Part shown: positions 56,663 to 64,000 of the stretch, one piece after another
How the letters are laid out: every line of letters begins with the position of its first letter
How positions within the stretch are numbered: position 1 is the stretch's first letter
NCBI GenBank assembly: GCA_016793465.1
Contig: JAEUJW010000090.1
Coordinates: 124,001-188,000, forward strand
From: Myxococcales bacterium
GTDB lineage: Bacteria; Myxococcota; Polyangia; Nannocystales; Nannocystaceae
Length of the DNA: 64,000 nt
Direction of reading: 5' to 3'
Position numbers and translations under genes: made by a program
The notes under the pieces: model-generated
Told to the model about the DNA's origin: nothing
The model's database searches: none
What the model saw: only the letters and a program-made list of their open reading frames with translations

Positions 56663-57595
56663 ATGCTCGCCCGCGCCGACAACCTGACCGACCTGGTGGG
56701 CAACACCCCGCTCGTGCGCCTGAAGCGGATCGCCCGCGAGTACCCCGGCGTCGAGGTCTGGGCCAAGTGCGAGTTCGCCAACCCGGCCGGCTCGGTCAAG
56801 GATCGGGCCGCTCGCCGCATCATCGTCGAGGGGCTGCGCGCCGGCCACCTGAAGCCCGGCATGCGCCTGCTGGACAGCACGAGCGGCAACACCGGCATCG
56901 CCTACGCCATGGTCGGCGCGGCCCTCGGCGTGCCGATCACGCTCGTCATGCCGGCCAACGTCAGCGTGCCGCGCAAGCAGATCACCGGGGCCTACGGGGT
57001 CGAGCTGGTGTTCTCGAGCGAGCTCGAGGGCAGCGACGGCGCCATCGTGCTCGCCCGCAGGATGGCCGCCGAGCGCCCCGACCTCTACTGGTACGCCGAC
57101 CAGTACTCGAACCCCAACAACCCGCTGGCCCACTACCACACCACCGCGCCCGAGATCTGGGAGCAGACCCGCGGCCGCATCACCCACTTCGTGGCCGGCA
57201 TCGGCACCAGCGGCACCGTGGTCGGCACCTCGCGGCGCCTGCACGAGCTCCAGCCGGCCATCCGCTGCGTCGCCGTCCAGCCCGACGACGCCCTCCACGG
57301 CCTCGAGGGCATGAAGCACCTGCCGAGCAGCATCGTCCCGCCGATCTACGACGAGCGCGTGCTCGACGAGACGCTGTGGATGCCGACCGAGGAGGGCTGG
57401 GACGTGGCCGAGCGCCTCGCCGCCGAGGAGGGCCTGTTCGTCGGCCACTCCGCCGGCGGCAACGTGGCGGCCGCCCTGCGCGTGGCTCGCCGCCTGCACG
57501 AGGCCGGCGAGCCCGGCTGCATCGTCACGATCCTGTGCGACCGCGGCGACCGCTACTTCGCGCCGCTGAAGTGGGAGAAGCACTACCTGTGGTGA
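56663..57595 (+). CDS. cysM: Cysteine synthase, CysM-like
   Basis: A 310-residue PLP enzyme of the CysM branch. The PLP-Lys is about residue 46 in PAGSVKDRAARR, the substrate loop is DSTSGNTGIAYAM, and the phosphate loop is AGIGTSGTVVGTS. The loop LEGMKHLPSSIVPPIYDE and the ending KWEKHYLW are typical of CysM-type enzymes that accept larger sulfur donors such as thiosulfate or a carrier-protein thiocarboxylate. Sitting between the carrier and the peptidase, it most likely forms CysO-Cys. Its acceptor (O-acetylserine or O-phosphoserine) cannot be decided from sequence alone. Confidence 0.92.
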   Translation: MLARADNLTDLVGNTPLVRLKRIAREYPGVEVWAKCEFANPAGSVKDRAARRIIVEGLRAGHLKPGMRLLDSTSGNTGIAYAMVGAALGVPITLVMPANVSVPRKQITGAYGVELVFSSELEGSDGAIVLARRMAAERPDLYWYADQYSNPNNPLAHYHTTAPEIWEQTRGRITHFVAGIGTSGTVVGTSRRLHELQPAIRCVAVQPDDALHGLEGMKHLPSSIVPPIYDERVLDETLWMPTEEGWDVAERLAAEEGLFVGHSAGGNVAAALRVARRLHEAGEPGCIVTILCDRGDRYFAPLKWEKHYLW

Positions 57596-58077
57596 CCGAC
57601 GACAACATCCCCGCCGCCATCCTCGCGCAGATCTACGCCCAGGCCCGCGCCGAGTTCCCCAAGGAGTGCTGCGGCTACCTCGTCGGCCGCGGCCCCGACA
57701 CCGTGCGCGTGCAGTGCACCAACTACCAGGACCGCCTGCACGCCGCCGACCCGCTCGAGAACCCGCGCACCGGCGAGAACGGCTACAACTTCGGCGGGCG
57801 CCAGCTCATCGACTTCACGCGCGCGTTCGGCGGGCCCAACCCGCCGACCGTCATCTACCACTCGCACCCGCGGGTCGGCGCCTACTTCTCGGCCGAGGAC
57901 GAGCGCGCCGCCCTCGCCGCCGGCCTGCCGGTCGACTACCTCGTCGTCGACGTGCAGGACGACGTCATCCGCGAGAGCGTGCTGTTCCGCCGCGCCCCCG
58001 AGGCCGCGACCGGCTCGCCCGCCTACGTCGAGGTGGCCCGCTTCCCCGGCTCGCTCGGGCTCGCGGGCGGCGCGTGA
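57592..58077 (+). CDS. mec: JAMM/MPN+ metallopeptidase, Mec-like
   Basis: A 161-residue JAMM-domain protease. The zinc site is intact: Glu in FPKECCGYLVG near residue 24, the HxH pair in IYHSHPRVGAYFS and the Ser and Asp in YFSAEDERA. In M. tuberculosis Mec releases cysteine by cleaving CysO-Cys, and this protein lies directly behind the carrier and the CysM-like gene. Starts with GTG inside the cysM stop (GTGA), confirming coupling. It also overlaps the next gene by GTGA. The longer frame upstream is an unrelated shadow. Confidence 0.92.
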   Translation: MTDDNIPAAILAQIYAQARAEFPKECCGYLVGRGPDTVRVQCTNYQDRLHAADPLENPRTGENGYNFGGRQLIDFTRAFGGPNPPTVIYHSHPRVGAYFSAEDERAALAAGLPVDYLVVDVQDDVIRESVLFRRAPEAATGSPAYVEVARFPGSLGLAGGA

Positions 58078-58709
58078 GCGCGCTGGCGCTGCTGCTCGCC
58101 CTGCTCGCCGCCGGGCCCGCGGCCGAGCGATCGAGCGGCAAGAAGGCGCAGTACCTGGCCGACAAGCGCTTCACCCCGAAGCCGTCGGAGTGCTGCCCCG
58201 CCGGCATCGACCTGTCCGAACGGACATGCACGATCCACCCCGCCTGCCGACCGCCGCTGAAGGCCGGCGCCGCGGCGTTCGCCCCGGTCTACGCCCGCAA
58301 CCTGCACACCGAGGAGTTCATGCCGTGGAACGGCCCGGTGACGCTCACGCGCGAGGCGTTCGGCAGCTTCCTGCGCTGCTACGCCACCGGTGAGCCCGGC
58401 GCGCACCCCGAGGCGCTGATCGCCCGCGTGCTCGCGACCGCCGAGACCTTCGAAGCCCGGCAGATCCACATCATCAGCGGCTACCGCCACCCCAAGCACA
58501 ACCTCTCGCTGGTGAAGAAGGGCCGCGAGGCCGCGCGCGACAGCCAGCACACGCGCAGCCAGGCGATCGACTTCGGCCTGCCCGGCCAGTCGATCGTCAA
58601 GGTCTACAAGCACCTGCTGAAGCGGCACGACGGCGGCGTCGGCTTCTACGCCGCCAGCGAGTTCGTGCACGTCGACACCGGCAAGAAGCGCACGTGGAAG
58701 GGCACCTGA
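58074..58709 (+). CDS. DUF882/YcbK-like M15 peptidase
   Basis: A 211-residue exported protein. A short signal peptide (SALALLLALLAAGPAAE) precedes a Cys pair (SECCPAG) and a segment with RTCTIHPAC. The peptidase part is M15/DUF882-like: IISGYRHPKHN, then DSQHTRSQAIDFG (HxxxxxxD zinc pattern) and EFVHVDTG (third zinc His), as in YcbK and D-Ala-D-Ala peptidases. It should act on peptidoglycan. It overlaps the Mec-like stop (GTGA) and is thus the last gene of the cysteine operon, although its role in that pathway is not obvious. A TGTCCG-AA-CGGACA palindrome lies at 58213-58226. Confidence 0.85.
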   Translation: MSALALLLALLAAGPAAERSSGKKAQYLADKRFTPKPSECCPAGIDLSERTCTIHPACRPPLKAGAAAFAPVYARNLHTEEFMPWNGPVTLTREAFGSFLRCYATGEPGAHPEALIARVLATAETFEARQIHIISGYRHPKHNLSLVKKGREAARDSQHTRSQAIDFGLPGQSIVKVYKHLLKRHDGGVGFYAASEFVHVDTGKKRTWKGT

Positions 58710-58716
58710 GGCCGCC

Positions 58717-61356
58717 TCAGGGCCGCAGCACGAGGCGCGTCTCCTGGGCCGCCTCGACCTCGGCGCGGGTGTACGGGTACTTGGTGTAGACCCCCTGGCG
58801 CCAGTCCTCGAGCGTGTCGCCCCAGTGCGGGCTGCTCGGGTCGCCGCTGTTACCGCGCGGGAAGTTGACATACGCCTCCGGCGTGCCGTCCTCGAGGAAC
58901 TGCGTGACCACGCGGAACACCGCGCCGTCGTGCGACTCGAACTGCGCGACCGGCTCGGTCGGCACGACCGCGAAGAAGTCGGAGCCCGAGACGTTGACCG
59001 TGTCCTCGCCGCCGTGCGTCGCCACCCAGCCGCCGTCGAGCGGCCCGCCGAACGCGTTGCGGAAGCCGGTGCCGTGGCGCTCGCCCCAGCTGTACATGGC
59101 CGGGTTGACCGTGCCGTACTGGTCCATCAGCCAGGCCGCGGTGTCGGCCAGCGCGCGCATGACCAGCAGGTCGCGGCCCTGCTGCAGCACGTCGTCGGCC
59201 AGCGCGTACTCGCCGGTCACCGCCAGCGCGGTGAACTTCAGGCCGTAGACCCCCGACGCCTCGAAGATCGGCCCGAACGTCAGCGGCAGGTCGTCGCTGT
59301 AGACCTTGGCGGCGAGGAAGTGCGCGAACATGTGGAACACCAGCGCGCCCGGCTCGCCCATGTCCATGCGGCGGTTCCAGTCGACCGTCAGCAGGGTGAC
59401 GAGCGTGTCGAGGTCCGGGCGCCCGTCGAACTCGGCCAGCTCGGGCTCGCTCGGCACCGACGCGTAGACCCCCGCGAGCACCGGCAGCAGCTGGTCGGCC
59501 ACGCCGCTGTAGGTGTCGACCTGCAGCTCCTGCATGTCGGCGACGGTCACCATGCCCTCGCCCGTCAGCTGCTTCAGGCGCTTCTCGATGCGGGCCGCGC
59601 GGTAGCCCGGGTCGTAGAACGCGCCGTAGTACCAGGGGTCGTTGCCGACGTCGCCGTCGGCGGTGAAGCCGAACGGGTCGTTGTTGGCGGTGACGATGAA
59701 CCCGGTGGCCTCGGCGTGGCTGCGCGGCAGCTTGCTGGCCGGCAGCCACTGGCCCGACCACACGTAGGCCGGGTCGTCGCCGTCGACGATCTTGAACGGC
59801 ATCGGCCGCGCCGACGGGTCGCCGCGATCGGGGATCAGCGCCTGCAGGTGGTAGCTGACGCCGTCGGCGTCGGCGGCCAGCCAGTTGAACGTGCCGACCT
59901 CCATCAGGTCGACGGCCTGCTCCCACTCGGGGATGCTCTCGGCGCGGGCCATGGCCATGAACGCCGCCGCCTCGTTGGTCGGGCGGAAGCCGGTCCAGTT
60001 GAGCAGGATGTGGCGCCCGGCGTCGACCGCGATGGCCTCGGGGAACGGCAGCGCGTCGCCCAGCAGCACCCCGTAGCCCTCGACGTCGCCGACCTCGAGC
60101 ACGACCGCCGGCTCGCCCTTGACCTTGATCTCCTCGCTGCGCTTGCTGACCGGGGCCGTCACCCCGCCGATCGTCACCGTCGAGAGGTCGGGCGCGGTGG
60201 CCACGCTGTAGAGGTCCATGCAGTCGGCGAAGCCGGTGGTCGCCGCCCACTGGATGTGGCGGTTGTGGCCGAGCTGCACCCCCGGCGCGCCCGCGAAGCC
60301 GAAGCCCGCCGCGTCGATCTGCCCGCCCGCGTCGGCGCTGTTCATGTGCATGGCGTACATCACCGACGGGCTCTGCAGCGGCTGGTGCGGGTCGTTGGCG
60401 ATCAGCGGGCGACCGCTCGCGGTGAAGCGCCCGTCGACCGCCCAGTTGTTGCTGCCGACCACGGTGAAGCCCGCGAGCGCGTCGTGCATGCGCTTCAGCG
60501 AGGCCGCCGCGTCGGGCGGCAGGTCCTTCACCGCCGCGGCCAGCGGCCGCTTCGGCCCCGGGTGCGGCGCGGCGCCGCTGTCGGGGCGGTCCTCCGGCGG
60601 CACCGCGAACGTGGCCATGCCCGGACGGATCAGCTCGATCGCCGCGTACGCGTCCGGCGAGGTGCGCTCGACCACGCTGGTCAGGAACTCGTACTCGAGC
60701 GTGTTCGAGTTGCCGAACGCCAGCATCTTGGCGATGACGAACGGGTCGACGTTGTGCCAGCGCTCCGGCGCGTAGTTCGCCTCGTCGGGCCCGAACCCGA
60801 CCGGCAGCGGCTGCTCGCCGGCCAGCACCTCGTCGATGCGCGCGTTGACCCCCGCGACCCAGGCCACGAACAGCCCGTAGCCCTCGACGTTCTCGTCGCG
60901 CAGGCGCTCCGCGTTGGCCGCGCCCCAGCGCGGGAAGTCGAACAGCCGCGAGATCTTGTCCTCGTCGACCTTGCTGCTGCCCAGCACCTCCGAGCCGCGA
61001 CCGAACGCCCGCCGGCGCATCAGGTCCATCTCGAACATGCGGTCGCTCGCCATCTGGTAGCCCGCCGCGTAGAACACGTCGCGGTCGCTGGCCCCGTAGA
61101 TGTGGGGGATGCCGCGCTTGTCGATCAGGATCTCGACCTCGTCGTCGAGGCCGGGGAACAGCTCCGGATCAACCGGCGTGCCGGTGGTCGGCTCGCCCGT
61201 CTCCTCGCCGCTCGTCGTCGGCGCGCCGGTGGTGTCCTCGCCGCCGCCGCTCGACGTCGCCGCGTCCGTCTCGCTGCCCGCCCCGCTCCCGCCGCCGCTG
61301 TCACCGCAGCTCACCATCAACAACAGGGCGACGAGGGTCCGCGGGCGTACGAGCAT
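58717..61356 (-). CDS. Penicillin acylase family (S45) lipoprotein
   Basis: An 879-residue Ntn-hydrolase precursor. The signal peptide and lipobox LLLMVSC are followed by a Gly/Ser/Thr spacer with TGEPTTG words. The alpha-chain part contains RGIPHIYGASDRDVFYAAGY and MASDRMFEMDL. The autocatalytic site is GSNNWAV at about residue 355 (the Ser becomes the beta-chain N-terminus), and NDPHQ and HNRHIQWAATTG follow, all typical of penicillin G acylase and acyl-homoserine-lactone acylases. It is anchored outside the inner membrane. The substrate could be an acyl amide such as a quorum signal or antibiotic. Convergent with the M15 gene, seven bases between stops. Confidence 0.93.
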   Translation of the reverse strand: MLVRPRTLVALLLMVSCGDSGGGSGAGSETDAATSSGGGEDTTGAPTTSGEETGEPTTGTPVDPELFPGLDDEVEILIDKRGIPHIYGASDRDVFYAAGYQMASDRMFEMDLMRRRAFGRGSEVLGSSKVDEDKISRLFDFPRWGAANAERLRDENVEGYGLFVAWVAGVNARIDEVLAGEQPLPVGFGPDEANYAPERWHNVDPFVIAKMLAFGNSNTLEYEFLTSVVERTSPDAYAAIELIRPGMATFAVPPEDRPDSGAAPHPGPKRPLAAAVKDLPPDAAASLKRMHDALAGFTVVGSNNWAVDGRFTASGRPLIANDPHQPLQSPSVMYAMHMNSADAGGQIDAAGFGFAGAPGVQLGHNRHIQWAATTGFADCMDLYSVATAPDLSTVTIGGVTAPVSKRSEEIKVKGEPAVVLEVGDVEGYGVLLGDALPFPEAIAVDAGRHILLNWTGFRPTNEAAAFMAMARAESIPEWEQAVDLMEVGTFNWLAADADGVSYHLQALIPDRGDPSARPMPFKIVDGDDPAYVWSGQWLPASKLPRSHAEATGFIVTANNDPFGFTADGDVGNDPWYYGAFYDPGYRAARIEKRLKQLTGEGMVTVADMQELQVDTYSGVADQLLPVLAGVYASVPSEPELAEFDGRPDLDTLVTLLTVDWNRRMDMGEPGALVFHMFAHFLAAKVYSDDLPLTFGPIFEASGVYGLKFTALAVTGEYALADDVLQQGRDLLVMRALADTAAWLMDQYGTVNPAMYSWGERHGTGFRNAFGGPLDGGWVATHGGEDTVNVSGSDFFAVVPTEPVAQFESHDGAVFRVVTQFLEDGTPEAYVNFPRGNSGDPSSPHWGDTLEDWRQGVYTKYPYTRAEVEAAQETRLVLRP

Positions 61357-61494
61357 TGTGGCAATGGACCCGAGTCGCGCGCCGCTGACAAGCGCCGCGC
61401 TCGTGAGGAAGCGGGCGAGATCGCCCCACCCCGCTCCGGGCCCATATGGCCCGGGCAACGCCCGATCCGCCGCAGCTCGTTGCAGCGTCCGCGA

Positions 61495-62553
61495 TCACCA
61501 GTCCTGGCGGTGCTGCAGGATCGACTCGCGGATCCGGCGGTACACCGCCACCGTCGCCGCCACGTCGCCGCGGTTGTAGCGGGCGATGGCCTCGATCTCC
61601 CCCCGCGCGTACGCCGGTCCGACCTGCGCGCCGTCGAGGGCCCCCTTCGGCGACGGGATCCCGAGGGCCCAGCACACCACCTCGAGGCCCGAAGGCCCCA
61701 GCGCCCGCCCCGGCTGCAGCACGCGGTAGAGGTCGAGGTGCGGCCGCAGGCTGTACGGATTGCCGAGCAGATCGACCCGCGCCGCCACCCGGTGGATCAG
61801 GCTGCGCGCCACCAGGAACGGCACGTCGAAGTTGCGACCGTTGTACGACACGACCACGTCGGCCTGCGACGCCAGCACCCAGAACGCCTGCAGCAGCGCG
61901 GCCTCGTCGACCGGCCGCAGCCACGGCGGATAGTCGGACGGATCGTGCGACGCCCCCGGAGGCGGCACCGCCAGCACGGTCACCTCCGGCTCGCCCTCGG
62001 CCTCGCCGTCGGCGAACGCCAGCGACACCACCCTGGCCAGCAGCGGCGACAGGCTGCACGCCAGATCCGCCTGCCCCGGATCGCCGTTCGAAAACCGCTG
62101 CAGCGCCGCGGCTACGCCCTCGGGCAGCTCACCCGGCGCCTGCGCCGGCACCGTCTCGATGTCGAACACCAGCGCCTTGCACAGCACGTCGGCGACCGGC
62201 GCGTGCCCGTCGCCGAGCACGCCGGTCAGGTCGACCTCGCCGGCCGCGATCGGCCGCAGCTTGCGCAGCCCCAGCTGCAGCGTGCCCTGGTACAGCTCGG
62301 CCCGGAACAGCAGCTTGACCACGGTCCCGCGCGCCAGCGTGCGCGCGGCCTCCATCGCCTCCGGCGCGTCGTCCCAGATCTTCGCCGCCACCACCCGCGT
62401 CGCGTCGGCCAGCGTGACGTCGACGAACGGCTTGCCTTGCCGCGTGCGCCCGTGCTGCAGCTTGCGCACGCACGCGTAGGCGACGAACAGCCGCTCCGGA
62501 TCGGCGACCACCTCGGCCAGGCTGCGCAGCGACTCGGGAGCGGGGGCTTGCAT
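61495..62553 (-). CDS. OB-fold plus DEDDy 3'-5' exonuclease fusion protein
   Basis: A 352-residue protein with two parts. Residues about 20-115 have an OB-fold nucleic-acid-binding pattern (RLFVAYACVRKLQHGRTRQG, FVDVTLADATRVVAAKIWDD), similar to the N-terminal domain of CMP-binding-factor/YhaM-like RNases. From about 125 a PolB-type 3'-5' exonuclease follows: VFDIETVP (DxE, Exo I), VVSYNGRNFDVPFL (Exo II), YNRGDVAATVAVY (YxxxD, Exo III), so all metal-binding acids are present. It should trim RNA or DNA from the 3' end. The ATG at 62553 gives the OB domain start; upstream codons are not part of it. Confidence 0.85.
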   Translation of the reverse strand: MQAPAPESLRSLAEVVADPERLFVAYACVRKLQHGRTRQGKPFVDVTLADATRVVAAKIWDDAPEAMEAARTLARGTVVKLLFRAELYQGTLQLGLRKLRPIAAGEVDLTGVLGDGHAPVADVLCKALVFDIETVPAQAPGELPEGVAAALQRFSNGDPGQADLACSLSPLLARVVSLAFADGEAEGEPEVTVLAVPPPGASHDPSDYPPWLRPVDEAALLQAFWVLASQADVVVSYNGRNFDVPFLVARSLIHRVAARVDLLGNPYSLRPHLDLYRVLQPGRALGPSGLEVVCWALGIPSPKGALDGAQVGPAYARGEIEAIARYNRGDVAATVAVYRRIRESILQHRQDW

Positions 62554-62701
62554 GTCGGCGGAAGCTACCCCGCGCGCGCACGCGCGGCCGCTGAACAGAG
62601 GCCCAGCCCCCGCGCGTGACCTCGCTTTCGACCCCCTTCCGTTCGCCCGCGAAACGGCGCAGCCTCGCCGCGGTTCCAACCCCCCGATGCGGAGAATCGC
62701 A

Positions 62702-64000
62702 ATGCACACGCGCTGGCCGGCCCTCACCCTCTCGCTCCTCCTCGCCGCCTGCAGCCCGCCCGCGGGCCCCCAGCAGCAGAGGCCCGAGTCCTCGCCCGAC
62801 AAGCACTCCGAGCCCGCGCCCGCCCCCGCCGCCAACCCGCTGTCCGGCATGGGCCCGCTCGGCAGCATGATGCTCGCCAAGCTCGACCAGCCCGGCCCGT
62901 ACGACCCGCCGATCCAGTCGCCCGACTTCAGCGCCGGCGCCCCGCACTTCCTCAGCTACGACCTCCACGGCCCGGTCGACGACCTCGCCGCCGTCAACCT
63001 GTTCGGCGGCGGCGGCGGCACCACCGAGCTGCGCCCGCTGATCGAGCGCCTGGGCAAGGCCGCCGAGGATCCGCAGGTCAAGGGCCTGGTGCTGCGCTTC
63101 AGCGACCCCGAGCTGTCGATGGCCGGCGCCGAGGAGCTGCGCGCCGCCCTCGTCGCCTTCAAGGGCGACGGCCGGCGCAAGCTGGCCTGCCACGCCGACA
63201 ACGCCCAGAACATCGGCTACTACGTGATGACCGCGTGCGACGCGATCGGCCTGCAGCCGCTCGGCGAGCTCATGCTGACCGGTCCGCAGGCCCAGCCGAT
63301 CCACCTGCGCGGCCTGCTCGACCGCCTGAACATCACCCCGGACTTCGTGCACGTCGGCGCGTTCAAGGGCGCCGCCGAGCCGCTGACCCGCCGCGACCCC
63401 TCGCCCGCCATGCTCGAGACGCTCGGCGCGATCGTCGACGAGATCTACGAGGGCCTGCTGACCGGCCTGCAGCAGCGCGGCCTGTCGCGCGACGAGGCCA
63501 TCAAGACCATCGACACCGGCATTTTCTCCGGCGAGGCCGCCAGGACGGCGCGCCTGATCGACGCGGTCGCCCCGTTCGAGGAGTTCCGCGACCAGCAGCG
63601 GGCCGGCGCGGCCTGGACGCGCATGAAGCTGAAGGAGGCCGCCGGCCCCGGCGGCTTCGACATGGAGAAGCTGCAGCAGTTCATCGGCCTGGTGCCCGTC
63701 AAGCGCCCGAGCGAGCCGCACATCGCCCTCGTGTACGCCGTCGGCAACATCATCGACGGCAAGGGCGCCGGCATCGTCGGCGCGCGCCAGGAGATCGCCG
63801 GCCGCACCCTCGCGGCCGCGCTGCACAACATCGCCGCCGACGACAAGGTCGCGGCCGTGGTCCTGCGCGTCAACTCGGGCGGCGGCAGCGCGCAGGCCTC
63901 GGAGCAGATCTTCCAGGCCCTGGCGGCGATCAAGGCCAAGAACAAGCCGCTGATCGTGTCGATGGGCTCGGTCGCGGCCTCGGGCGGCTACTACATCTCG
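62702..64000 (+). CDS. sppA: Signal peptide peptidase SppA-like protease (lipoprotein, truncated at window end)
   Basis: An open frame from ATG 62702 that runs off the window (433 codons seen). The lipobox LLLAAC gives a lipid-anchored precursor, with a Pro/Ser/Glu spacer. The first S49 domain includes the Lys of the catalytic dyad in HVGAFKGAAEPLTRR. The second S49 domain begins near residue 340 (HIALVYAVGNIIDGKGAG), and the nucleophile Ser is in VAASGGYYIS, the last residues in the window. It degrades signal peptides or other membrane-bound fragments. A lipid anchor is unusual for SppA, which normally has an N-terminal membrane helix. It is divergent from the exonuclease gene, with about 150 bases between. 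Confidence 0.9.
   Translation, partial: MHTRWPALTLSLLLAACSPPAGPQQQRPESSPDKHSEPAPAPAANPLSGMGPLGSMMLAKLDQPGPYDPPIQSPDFSAGAPHFLSYDLHGPVDDLAAVNLFGGGGGTTELRPLIERLGKAAEDPQVKGLVLRFSDPELSMAGAEELRAALVAFKGDGRRKLACHADNAQNIGYYVMTACDAIGLQPLGELMLTGPQAQPIHLRGLLDRLNITPDFVHVGAFKGAAEPLTRRDPSPAMLETLGAIVDEIYEGLLTGLQQRGLSRDEAIKTIDTGIFSGEAARTARLIDAVAPFEEFRDQQRAGAAWTRMKLKEAAGPGGFDMEKLQQFIGLVPVKRPSEPHIALVYAVGNIIDGKGAGIVGARQEIAGRTLAAALHNIAADDKVAAVVLRVNSGGGSAQASEQIFQALAAIKAKNKPLIVSMGSVAASGGYYIS

Noticed and set aside
58825..62619. 1264-codon plus-strand frame opposite the penicillin acylase gene
   Set aside because: Arg/Val/Gln-rich antisense translation; the minus-strand gene has the full acylase motif set.

Overview
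The window reads as chromosomal DNA of a very GC-rich myxobacterium, most likely from the Nannocystis/Plesiocystis side of the order (inference). The grounds are: GC content of roughly 70% or more by eye, with G/C at nearly every third codon position; many lipoproteins with a Ser/Thr/Gly/Pro-rich spacer (TGEPTT-like) after the lipobox; Cys-rich CGDG...CDDGN repeats; thrombospondin type 3 repeats; a sigma-54 activator; and a eukaryote-like cyclophilin. I see no insertion sequence, prophage, CRISPR array or replication origin. Two genes are cut by the window ends: an unidentified one at 1-113 and an SppA-like protease from 62702 to the end.

Layout. 1-1361: YkgJ-type Cys-cluster protein, initiator tRNA with terminator, small 2Fe-2S ferredoxin. 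1365-11977: a very large TamB-like protein followed by a TamA/BamA-like Omp85 protein, an outer-membrane assembly pair. 12001-12566: a compact non-coding block with two tandem tRNA-like elements on the minus strand, each framed by an 11-bp inverted repeat, then direct repeats and a palindrome. 12573-15250 (minus): DUF1295 membrane protein translationally coupled to gamma-glutamyltransferase. 15428-15745: tRNA-Gln, tRNA-Glu and two terminators. 15959-30193: M61 peptidase coupled to an N-formylglutamate amidohydrolase-like protein, envelope proteins of unknown role, a radical SAM protein, an L,D-transpeptidase, lipoproteins, an epoxide-hydrolase-like enzyme, an orphan NtrC-type regulator and a DUF4336 protein.

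30281-43615 is rich in exported accessory proteins: a lipoprotein with two tandem VWA-like domains, two Cys-rich-repeat lipoproteins (one with a fibrinogen-C-like domain) flanking an ATP-grasp enzyme, a carboxylesterase, an HpnA-like sugar epimerase, an EEP-family lipoprotein, a polytopic membrane protein and a plant-type cyclophilin. 43751-51863 (minus) is an energy-transduction cluster: TPR lipoprotein, TonB-like protein, ExbB, ExbD, a second ExbD and a large thrombospondin-repeat lipoprotein. 52256-53835 (minus) is efp-epmA, elongation factor P with its lysylation enzyme.

54180-58709 is the clearest pathway: an Rrf2 regulator lacking the Fe-S cysteines, a CysK-like synthase, an E1-like ThiF/MoeB enzyme, a MoaD/ThiS/CysO sulfur carrier ending in GG, a CysM-like synthase, a Mec-type JAMM peptidase and an M15-like protein, with start/stop overlaps at most junctions. 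This looks like a self-contained protein-thiocarboxylate route to cysteine with its own regulator. 58717-64000 holds a penicillin-acylase-family lipoprotein, an OB-fold plus DEDDy exonuclease fusion and the start of an SppA-like protease. The best candidates for something undescribed are the tandem tRNA-like units at 12001-12318 and the fully assembled cysteine operon.
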